A stretch of DNA of 16,216 nt from Nostoc sp. CHAB 5715 (GTDB taxonomy: Bacteria; Cyanobacteriota; Cyanobacteriia; Cyanobacteriales; Nostocaceae), in NCBI RefSeq assembly GCF_020829685.1, contig NZ_JAIVFR010000031.1, positions 1-16,216 on the forward strand, read 5' to 3'. This document shows, in pieces, positions 6,479-13,271 of the stretch. Within the stretch, counting starts at the first letter, position 1; every line of letters begins with the position of its first letter. Position numbers and translations under genes: made by a program. Under the pieces are notes generated by a model. It had not been told where the DNA came from. It did not search any database and was given only the letters and a program-made list of their open reading frames with translations.

Positions 6479-9400
6479 TTACGTTTGTTCTACTTGATCT
6501 AGTAATGCTGCGATCGCTTCTGGATCATCTAGTGTTGGTGTTTGGTTTTCGATAATAATTTTGGCTATACCTGCAACGGTTGGTGATTCAAATAAAAATT
6601 GCCGCATCGGCAGTTCTACTTGAAATTCTTCTCGTAGCTGAGAAACCGCCTGAATTGCTAGCAATGAATGTCCACCCAACTCAAAGAAGTTATCGTGAAT
6701 GCCGATGGGAGCAATACCCAATAAGTTTTCCATTAATTGAGCAACTCTGCTTTCAATGTAGTTACTAGGGGCAACGTAAGTGGTAGAAATGTTAGGGCGG
6801 GCGTGGTTGTTATCAGTGGATGTAGTATCCGAAATTACTTCAGGTTGGATGAGACGCGACTGGATATCTACAGGAGAAACAGTAACTTGGAAAGCCACGG
6901 GTTGGGCTAGAATGCGCTCAGTCACTTGCCAAACTTCCTGGGGAGTCATAGCCAAATCGACAAGTGCAGCACCTGTGAGTATGGCAGTTTCATCAAAACG
7001 TACTGCATCCCAGTTGATACTAATCCAAGGTGTATCGCTGTTTTGACTGCGTTGCTGTGCTAAAGCATCCATAAACAAGTTTGCCCCAGCGTAAGCAGCA
7101 AAGCCAATTCCACCAACAACCGCAGACAGAGAAGATTGCAAGAGGAAAAAGTCTAAAGGTTGATTCTGGAGAACTTTTTCTAATGCTAATAAACCATGTA
7201 TTTTTGTATGGAATTGTCGATCGCATTCTTTGGTATCGAGGTTACGAATTAAACAACTGGCGCGATCGCCCATAGCCGCAGCATGAATTACTCCGTTAAT
7301 CGCTCCAAATCGGCTTGTAGCTTCGGTAATAGCAGTTTGCACTTGGGTAATATCTGCTAAGTCAAGGCTATAAAACAGCAATTCACATCCTGTACTTTGT
7401 AAAGCTTGCAACTGTTGAATACAGTAGCTAACGGGATTTTGGCGACCGTGGGAAGCCAGCCAAGTATCCCATTGGGCAGGTTGTGGCAAATCTGACCGTC
7501 CCAAAAGTATTAATTTAGCGTTCACTGTTTGCACCAGGAACCGGGCATAAATTAACCCCAAACCATCCACCAAATCCCCAGCGATCGCATACACGCCACC
7601 TTCAATTAGGGGTATTTGGGAAGACTCAGGAGCAGGTAAAGGAATTGGCTGGAATTCTTGTATCCAGCGAGTTTTACCCCGATAAGCAATGAAATAGTTA
7701 CCCCTCCCCAGCCCTCCCCTTGGTAAGGGTGGGGTGTTATTTATGGTTAATTCCGCTACTAGTTGCTCAAAATTGGTGATAGGAAGTGATAAATCAATAT
7801 TTTGGCAAATTAGATTCGGGTATTCTTGGGGAATTACTTTGCAAAGACCGAGAATTGTCGCGTCTGCGGGATTGAGGGTTTCAGTTAAGAGAACATTCTG
7901 CACCTGCTGAGTCAGTACATAGATTCTTAGAGGCTGGGATGATGAAGATAATGCCTGAGTCAGCCAGAGTAAACTGTAAAAACCGAGGGTTTGTCTTTGC
8001 TCAAAGCTATCATTTGCTACAGAATTGGTGATAGTCCACAAATGTGCGATCGCATCAGGTAATGTTTCGGCTGTTTGTAATTGCTGCCAGAGTGTTTTAT
8101 AATCTTTTGGGTTATTAGGCGCAATGGTGTAAACGTCGCCATCTTGAGTAAATTCTGCTCCTGGTGTCACAGTAATTACTTGCTGTCCAGCTTTCTCAAG
8201 ACGCTGCACTAATTGCTCACCAATACTGTCAGGATGACAAAACACTAAATATCGTTGTTTTGTTGGTATCTGAGAAGGACGCAGAAGAGGCGATCGCTGC
8301 CAAGAGGGCAAATAAAACCAATTTGACATATCCTCTTGCTTTTGGGGCTTTTGGGGCAAAACGGGAGCGACTTCTGGTGATGGATGTCGGTCTACCCAGT
8401 AGCGCTGACGCTCAAAGGGATAGGTTGGCAAGGGCAGTTTTTGCCGTTGTTGTAGGGCATAGAATCCTGACCAGTTGACGGCTACGCCCGAAAGCCAAAG
8501 CTGTCCCAAGGTTTGGCAAATCAAGGCAACATCAGATTTGATATCTTGGGGATGTCGCCCAGATGCGAAAGTAGGCGGTGCATCGGGAAATTGTCGAATT
8601 AAGGTACTTAAGGTTTGACCAAAACCAACTTCCAGAAAAACCTGATGGGATGTTTGTTGCAGTTGCCTAATTCCGTCGGTAAACTGCACTGGCTGACGCA
8701 GATGGGTTGCCCAATAGTTGGGATCACAAGCTTGTGCCGCAGTCATCCAAGTACCTGTGACGTTAGAAATCAAAGGAATTTGCGGTGGATGGAGTTGAAT
8801 CTTGTGTAAGATTTCCGTAAAAGGTGCGATCGCTTTTTCCATGAGCGGTGAGTGGAAAGCGTGGTTTGTGTGCAACCGCCGATAGGTAATATTTTGACTT
8901 GTTAAACGTTGTTCTAAAAGTGCGATCGCTTTTTCTTCTCCTGACACCACGCATAATTGAGGTGCGTTGTCAACAGCAATTATCAAATCATCTGTTAGTA
9001 ACGGTTGCAGTTTCTCTGCGGCGAGGGAAACAGAAAGCATCACTCCTGGGGGACACTGTTGCATCAGTTGTCCGCGTTGCACAACTAGCATCAAGGCATC
9101 AGCTAAGGTGAATACACCAGCTAATGTGGCGGCGACATATTCACCAATACTATGACCAATCATTGCCCGTGGCTGGATTCCCCATGACATCCAGAGTTTG
9201 GCTAGGGCATATTCGACTACAAATAAAGCGGGTTGGGCGTAGGCGGTTTGGGATAAATTTGGGGAGTGGGGAGTGGGGAGTGGGGAGTGGGGGAGATGAG
9301 GGAGATATTGAGCAGGGGAGTAGAGAAGATTTCGTAAATCGAAGCCTAAGTGTGGTAGGAGTAATTCACAACAGCGATCGATTTCTGCTCGAAAAATTGC

Positions 9401-11182
9401 CTCGGTTGTGTATAACTCCTGTCCCATATTCACATATTGGCTTCCTTGTCCTGGGAACAGAAAAGCTACGGTAGTTTGAGCCGCACCTGGTGATTGACTT
9501 AAAAGTTGTGGAGAATCAGATGTAGTTAATATTTCCACCGCTTCCGACACAGTTTGACAAACCAAACACCGACGATGTTCAAAGGCGCGTCGTCCTGTTT
9601 GCAGCGTATATGCCACATCAGCAATATCTGTATCAGGAAATTGTTGTAAATAGGTAGCGAGATTTGCTGTGGCTACCTCCAAGGCTGATGGGGTTTTTGC
9701 ACTCAGAGTGAGAAGATACAGAGGACGTTCAATTTCATCTTTATTTTGAATTTTGTAGACACCCGTAGGGTATTTTGAATTTTGAATTTCTTTTGGTGCT
9801 TGTTCTAAAATTGCGTGGGCGTTGGTGCCACCCATACCAAAAGAACTAACTCCGGCCCTTCTCGGTACGCCATTATTTACCCAGGATGTCAACTGGGTAT
9901 TGACAAAAAATGGACTATTGGCGAAGTCAATTTGGGAATTAGGGCTGGTAAAATTCAGACTGGGGGGAATTTGCTCGTGCTTGAGAGCTAATGCGACTTT
10001 GATTAATCCTGTCACACCCGCTGCTGCATCTAGATGACCAATATTTGTTTTTACTGAGCCAATGGCACAGAATTGTTTTTTGTTGGTATGTTGAGAAAAT
10101 ACCTTCGTCAAGGCGGCAACTTCAATGGGATCGCCTAAAGTTGTTCCTGTACCGTGGGTTTCAATATATTGGATTGTCTCTGGTTCGATTTTGGCTTTAG
10201 AGATTGCAGTGGCGATCGCCTTTGCTTGTCCTGCTACACTAGGTGCAGTCAAACCCACTTTTTGGGAACCATCATTATTAATCGCAGTACCTTTGATGAT
10301 AGCATAAATATGATCGTGATCGCTAATTGCATCCCGTAAACGTTTGAGAACGACAATTCCCAGCCCATTACCAAAAACTGTTCCCTTGGCGTTGACATCA
10401 AAGGCGCGGCAATACCCATCTGGTGAAAGTACACCATCCTCTTTGTAAAGATAACCCGTTTTTTCCCCAGAACCAAGGGACACACCACCCGCCAATGCCA
10501 TATCGCATTCTCGATGCAGCAAACTTTGACAGGCCAAATGGACACTTACTAAAGATGTGGAACAACCCGTTTGCACTCCACAACTTGGCCCAGTGAGATT
10601 TAATTTGTAAGATACACGGGTAGGCATCAAACCCATAACATTACTAATAACCACCTGCACCGGATCGATGGTATGGTAGTTGGGATTGCTGTATAAGTTG
10701 ACAAGATAACTATTTAATGATGCACCTGCATAAACTGCGATCGCACCTGGATATTGTTCTGAATCGTAGCCTGCATTTTCTAAAGCTTCCCAGGCACATT
10801 CTAAAAATAGACGATGCTGGGGATCAAGAATTTCGGCTTCTCTGGGTGAATAGCCAAAAAAGGCGGCATCGAACTCATCAATTCCGGGAAAGCTGGCGTA
10901 TGCGCGGACATAATTAGGATTTTGTAATTCTTCTAGCTTGACTCCGGCTGTCAGTAATTCGTCATTTGTGAGTAACTTGATGGACTGGATACCATTTTTG
11001 ATATTGTGCCAAAATTCATCTACACTACGAGCGCCGGGAAAGCGTCCAGCTATACCAATAATAGCGATTTGTTCTTGTTTTTCGAGTTCAACTGCTTCTA
11101 ATTTAGTCCGAGCATCTTTGAGAGCAGCCAAAATGCGTTGAGATGAAGTTGAGTTATTAATGTTATCTATGGAAGAATTCAT
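6479..11182 (-). CDS. Type I modular polyketide synthase, one module KS-AT-KR-ACP
   Basis: The 1567-aa enzyme adds one malonyl-derived unit to a thioester-bound chain. A short docking-like helix (15-35) is followed by KS (about 38-460; Cys207 in VQTGCSTSL, His343 in ETHGTG, His383 in NIGHLDAAAG). The AT (about 570-865) has Ser678 in GHSIGEY and HAFHS at 774-778, typical of malonyl specificity. Next come the KR with its structural half (about 955-1395; Lys1327, Ser1351, Tyr1364, Asn1368) and an ACP/PCP-like carrier (about 1473-1545; Ser1506 in LGGHSLL). The KR glycine loop reads AGDLVDGLG instead of TGGxGxLG, so reduction may be weak or lost. The TGCSTS active site and the carrier type resemble PKS modules working beside NRPSs in cyanobacteria. 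There is no thioesterase, so the chain passes on or comes from elsewhere. Two repeat-derived insertions lie in frame (628-642 and 1151-1161). No good Shine-Dalgarno sequence precedes the ATG. Confidence 0.95.
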   Translation of the reverse strand: MNSSIDNINNSTSSQRILAALKDARTKLEAVELEKQEQIAIIGIAGRFPGARSVDEFWHNIKNGIQSIKLLTNDELLTAGVKLEELQNPNYVRAYASFPGIDEFDAAFFGYSPREAEILDPQHRLFLECAWEALENAGYDSEQYPGAIAVYAGASLNSYLVNLYSNPNYHTIDPVQVVISNVMGLMPTRVSYKLNLTGPSCGVQTGCSTSLVSVHLACQSLLHRECDMALAGGVSLGSGEKTGYLYKEDGVLSPDGYCRAFDVNAKGTVFGNGLGIVVLKRLRDAISDHDHIYAIIKGTAINNDGSQKVGLTAPSVAGQAKAIATAISKAKIEPETIQYIETHGTGTTLGDPIEVAALTKVFSQHTNKKQFCAIGSVKTNIGHLDAAAGVTGLIKVALALKHEQIPPSLNFTSPNSQIDFANSPFFVNTQLTSWVNNGVPRRAGVSSFGMGGTNAHAILEQAPKEIQNSKYPTGVYKIQNKDEIERPLYLLTLSAKTPSALEVATANLATYLQQFPDTDIADVAYTLQTGRRAFEHRRCLVCQTVSEAVEILTTSDSPQLLSQSPGAAQTTVAFLFPGQGSQYVNMGQELYTTEAIFRAEIDRCCELLLPHLGFDLRNLLYSPAQYLPHLPHSPLPTPHSPNLSQTAYAQPALFVVEYALAKLWMSWGIQPRAMIGHSIGEYVAATLAGVFTLADALMLVVQRGQLMQQCPPGVMLSVSLAAEKLQPLLTDDLIIAVDNAPQLCVVSGEEKAIALLEQRLTSQNITYRRLHTNHAFHSPLMEKAIAPFTEILHKIQLHPPQIPLISNVTGTWMTAAQACDPNYWATHLRQPVQFTDGIRQLQQTSHQVFLEVGFGQTLSTLIRQFPDAPPTFASGRHPQDIKSDVALICQTLGQLWLSGVAVNWSGFYALQQRQKLPLPTYPFERQRYWVDRHPSPEVAPVLPQKPQKQEDMSNWFYLPSWQRSPLLRPSQIPTKQRYLVFCHPDSIGEQLVQRLEKAGQQVITVTPGAEFTQDGDVYTIAPNNPKDYKTLWQQLQTAETLPDAIAHLWTITNSVANDSFEQRQTLGFYSLLWLTQALSSSSQPLRIYVLTQQVQNVLLTETLNPADATILGLCKVIPQEYPNLICQNIDLSLPITNFEQLVAELTINNTPPLPRGGLGRGNYFIAYRGKTRWIQEFQPIPLPAPESSQIPLIEGGVYAIAGDLVDGLGLIYARFLVQTVNAKLILLGRSDLPQPAQWDTWLASHGRQNPVSYCIQQLQALQSTGCELLFYSLDLADITQVQTAITEATSRFGAINGVIHAAAMGDRASCLIRNLDTKECDRQFHTKIHGLLALEKVLQNQPLDFFLLQSSLSAVVGGIGFAAYAGANLFMDALAQQRSQNSDTPWISINWDAVRFDETAILTGAALVDLAMTPQEVWQVTERILAQPVAFQVTVSPVDIQSRLIQPEVISDTTSTDNNHARPNISTTYVAPSNYIESRVAQLMENLLGIAPIGIHDNFFELGGHSLLAIQAVSQLREEFQVELPMRQFLFESPTVAGIAKIIIENQTPTLDDPEAIAALLDQVEQT
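7700..7732. repeat. GC-rich repeat read in frame within the PKS KR region
   Basis: CCCTCCCCTTGGTAAGGGTGGGG encodes PPLPRGGLGRG (residues 1151-1161), between the structural and catalytic halves of the KR. The composition and mirror structure resemble the repeat inside the pseudouridine synthase gene. Confidence 0.7.
9261..9288. repeat. GGGGAGT heptamer repeat, four copies, inside the PKS AT domain
   Basis: Four exact head-to-tail GGGGAGT units are read on the minus strand as a proline-rich run, LPHSPLPTPHSPN (about 630-642), between the start of the AT and its GHSIGEY motif. Heptameric short tandem repeats of this kind are common in heterocystous cyanobacteria but are normally between genes. 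Confidence 0.85.
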
Positions 11183-11319
11183 AGGAATTTTATATTTTTG
11201 ATTACAGTGATTTTTAGATGAATAGATTTAATTTTTTTATCTCACGCAGAGACGCTCTAGATACAGAGAAGAGAGCGAAAAAGTTTGGTTTGGTTTAAAC
11301 TCCTTTTAATATTTACTAT

Positions 11320-11409
11320 CTCCCTCATCTCCCTCATCTCCCTCATCTCCCTCATCTCCCTCATCTCCCTCATCTCCCTCATCTCCCTCATCTCCCTCAT
11401 CTCCCTCAT
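11320..11409. repeat. Ten-copy CTCCCTCAT tandem repeat
   Basis: Ten exact 9-bp units in a row lie in the spacer between the 182-aa gene and the PKS gene. The last unit contains the stop codon of the 182-aa gene. On the minus strand the unit reads ATGAGGGAG, so each carries an ATG and a Shine-Dalgarno-like GAGGGAG. Confidence 0.95.
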
Positions 11410-11954
11410 CTCTCAGATTCGGGATGCAAGAATTGATAGCGACTGCGGGTAAATGTATCTAGGATATCCACGGCGCAGCTACGCTCAAATCGTAGGCTAC
11501 CAGCTTCTTCACCACCAAACTTTTGACAAACCGCGCGATGGGAATGAGCAAGATAGAGATAAGCATCGACAAAGTTTTGATGTTGTGGTTGTAGTTCTAT
11601 TGGTAGGTTAGAAAAGTGAGGGCGTAACTGTTTCCAAAGCTTGATTAAAACTGCATGTTCCCAGGACATTAAACCGCTAAAATCATGAGATTTGACTTCA
11701 GGTGGCATCATGGAAGGACGAATTTCGGCTGCGTAAAGTTCGGGATTTATGCTACCTGCTAACTGCATCGCTGCACCGGATGCCAGCATTAATTTTGTGG
11801 CAGTTTGTAACTCTAAGAGCGCTTGCTGGATATTTCCTTTTATCAGTTCTACTTCAAAGCGACGTAAACAAATTATCAAACCTTGAATATTGATAAAAAA
11901 TGACCAGTGAAATCCTTTCCAGATTTCCTGTGGTGGGATTTTGCTGCTGTTCAT
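11406..11954 (-). CDS. Cluster protein of unknown function, 182 aa (partner B)
   Basis: I do not recognise a family with confidence. The protein is mostly predicted-helical, with no signal peptide. Visible blocks are a hydrophobic start (FFINIQGLIICL, 19-30), KGNIQQALLELQTATKL (39-55), AAEIRPSMMPPEV (75-87), SGLMSWEHAVLIKLW (93-107) and FGGEEAGSLRFER (146-158). It starts with ATG overlapping the stop of the upstream 125-aa gene (ATGA), so translation is probably coupled. Three blocks line up with that neighbour in the same order and similar spacing, suggesting the two are diverged copies and may form a heteromer. Its position between MbtH and the PKS suggests a tailoring or accessory role. 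The stop codon lies in a tandem repeat, so the original C-terminus may have been longer. Confidence 0.75.
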   Translation of the reverse strand: MNSSKIPPQEIWKGFHWSFFINIQGLIICLRRFEVELIKGNIQQALLELQTATKLMLASGAAMQLAGSINPELYAAEIRPSMMPPEVKSHDFSGLMSWEHAVLIKLWKQLRPHFSNLPIELQPQHQNFVDAYLYLAHSHRAVCQKFGGEEAGSLRFERSCAVDILDTFTRSRYQFLHPESER

Positions 11955-12328
11955 GGCTGCAAACTTAGGTGAAAAATCCTTCCAAAAAGATAAGCATTAG
12001 CTCTAAATCCTTCTCGCTGAAAATTGAGTTGATTGATATCTAGACAATCTTTTATATTCAAGCGCAAAAAGGCTTGACAAGCAACCATTAACCCATGCAC
12101 TAGGCAAATTTCTGGTTCGAGAGTTTGCACATGACGAACACGAAAATAGTTGTCAAAATCTTCAATTTCCCAGTACTTCAGTGTTGTCTTTGTAGATGTC
12201 ACCTCTGCGGTAAAGGTATCGTAAATTTCTAGTTCTGCCATTGCAGTTTCTAGTATCACGATGCCTTGCTCAACATTAGATTCAGCTAATGCTGTCAGTA
12301 GTTCCGTGAGTGCTTTCGTCAACTTCAT
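11951..12328 (-). CDS. Cluster protein of unknown function, 125 aa (partner A)
   Basis: The protein runs from ATG 12328 (a TTG at 12346 is possible but has no ribosome-binding site) to a stop overlapping the next gene's ATG. It has a helical N-terminus (LTKALTELLTALAESNVEQG), a middle with several aromatic residues (KYWEIEDFDNYFRV), then HGLMVACQAFLRL and FRANAYLFGRIF near the end. I do not recognise a family. Similarity of block order to the overlapping 182-aa protein suggests an ancient duplication, with this copy lacking the region after AYL. The tight ATGA overlap implies equal production of both. Its role is inferred only from location within the NRPS/PKS cluster. Confidence 0.7.
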   Translation of the reverse strand: MKLTKALTELLTALAESNVEQGIVILETAMAELEIYDTFTAEVTSTKTTLKYWEIEDFDNYFRVRHVQTLEPEICLVHGLMVACQAFLRLNIKDCLDINQLNFQREGFRANAYLFGRIFHLSLQP

Positions 12329-12425
12329 TTGATTGGATTGACTCAATTGACGTTCAAGTGGTAATTCCTACGGGACTAGGAGTTCTAATTGTTGTAACGG
12401 TGTATCGTGATACATGGGTAATACC

Positions 12426-12444
12426 AATTCGTAATTCGTAATTC
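12426..12444. repeat. AATTCGT short tandem repeat
   Basis: AATTCGTAATTCGTAATTC lies in the spacer between MbtH and the 125-aa gene. It is the inverse of the repeat at 1069-1087 that truncates the IscB remnant. Confidence 0.7.
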
Positions 12445-12468
12445 AGAAAGTAAGAAAATTGGTAGAAA

Positions 12469-12693
12469 TTATGTTTGTTGTGCGGCTTTTTCCATAGTTT
12501 TGCGAAGGCTCAGAGGACGCATATCAGTCCACACTTCTTTGATGTATTCTAGGCATTCGTGTTTTAAGCCACTTTTGCCAACTCCTCGCCAACCATAGGG
12601 GATTTCTCGGTATTCGGGCCAAATAGAATATTGTTCTTCTTCGTTGATTACAACTTGGTAAATTGTGGTGTCTTCTTGTTCGTTTTGACTCAT
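12469..12693 (-). CDS. MbtH-like protein, NRPS adenylation-domain partner
   Basis: The 74-aa protein has the full MbtH signature: [14 protein letters not shown] (22-35), [20 protein letters not shown] (42-61) and SLRK after it. The three conserved tryptophans ([18 protein letters not shown]) and the final RPLSLR are present. MbtH proteins bind NRPS adenylation domains and are needed for their folding or activity. No adenylation domain is in this window, so the partner is presumably the NRPS whose reductase end enters at the right edge, or one beyond the window. ATG at 12693 follows AGGAG at ideal spacing, the clearest ribosome-binding site in the cluster. Confidence 0.95.
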   Translation of the reverse strand: MSQNEQEDTTIYQVVINEEEQYSIWPEYREIPYGWRGVGKSGLKHECLEYIKEVWTDMRPLSLRKTMEKAAQQT

Positions 12694-12699
12694 GATTTT

Positions 12700-12704
12700 C
12701 TCCT
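12700..12704 (-). promoter_or_regulatory. Strong ribosome-binding site of the MbtH-like gene
   Basis: AGGAG on the minus strand, six bases before the ATG. Most neighbouring cluster genes have no comparable site, so this gene may be translated more strongly than the others. Confidence 0.7.
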
Positions 12705-12751
12705 AGTAAAGAATTCAAAATTCAACAAATGCACTCCACCGCCTTCGGCAT

Positions 12752-12772
12752 CTCCCTAAAGCATCGGGGAGG
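12752..12772. repeat. CTCCC-AAAGCAT-GGGGAG hairpin repeat
   Basis: CTCCCTAAAGCATCGGGGAGG lies directly after the 92-aa gene's stop on the minus strand. An almost identical CCTCCCCAAAGCATCGGGGAGG is at 13203-13224, upstream of the same gene, so the gene is bracketed by two copies. There is no T-run, so an intrinsic terminator is not supported. Confidence 0.65.
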
Positions 12773-12782
12773 TTGGGAGGGG

Positions 12783-13061
12783 TTAAGCAGTTTCGTATAC
12801 GGGAAGTTCAAATTTTAAGGTTTGATGGCAAAATTCTTTCCATTCGGGTGTAATGTCATCAAAAATGATGTTTTCGTCTTGAAAAATTCCATCTGTGACG
12901 ATGTAATTTTCTTGGAGGTAAAGAATGTCTTCGTCGGTGAGTTCTCGATTATCGACTACCTCCTTTTGAGGGCGGATGTTTTCTGTTTGTTCTCGCCATT
13001 GGGGATATTGACGAAATTGTTTGACTAGGTATGCTTTGCAATATTTTCCGATTGTTGCCAT
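12783..13061 (-). CDS. Small protein of unknown function in the NRPS/PKS cluster, 92 aa
   Basis: The frame from ATG 13061 gives an acidic, soluble protein. The N-terminus MATIGKYCKAYLVKQFRQYP is basic and the rest acidic, with ELTDEDILYLQENYIVTDGI (40-59) and IIFDDITPEWKEFC (65-78) as its most distinctive parts. It resembles small uncharacterised proteins that I associate with cyanobacterial NRPS/PKS clusters, but I cannot name a domain. There is no signal peptide or membrane span. It lies between the aminotransferase and MbtH genes on the same strand, which argues for a role in the pathway. Conservative reading: a real gene, function unknown. Confidence 0.75.
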   Translation of the reverse strand: MATIGKYCKAYLVKQFRQYPQWREQTENIRPQKEVVDNRELTDEDILYLQENYIVTDGIFQDENIIFDDITPEWKEFCHQTLKFELPVYETA

Positions 13062-13167
13062 AGTTCTATTTTTGATGAAACAATATTTAAACGTAGACGC
13101 AAAGCGGCTTGCCGCAGGCTACCGCAGAGGCGCAGAGAACACAAAGAGAGTTTTTAGGAATTATATT

Positions 13168-13267
13168 ATGTTCGTTAAATTGCCTATAATTCTCGCGTTC
13201 CCCCTCCCCAAAGCATCGGGGAGGATGCCCGATAGGGCGGGTGGGGTAGTTTTATTTAGGCGAACAT
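13168..13267. repeat. Imperfect inverted-repeat block in the spacer before the 92-aa gene
   Basis: ATGTTCG at 13168-13174 is inverted as CGAACAT at 13261-13267, with weaker pairing further in. The interior holds the hairpin CCTCCCCAAAGCATCGGGGAGG (13203-13224) and GCCCGATAGGGCGGG. The block reaches to within five bases of the aminotransferase stop codon. It looks like an inserted small palindromic element; no coding content. Confidence 0.5.
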
Positions 13268-13271
13268 GATA

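Noticed and set aside
8260..10545. Many 60-116 codon frames opposite or out of phase with the PKS gene
   Set aside because: They are shadows of a long, fully recognisable PKS reading frame.
13203..13224. GC-rich hairpin as a transcription terminator
   Set aside because: A strong stem but no T-run on either side, and the same hairpin is dispersed as a repeat.
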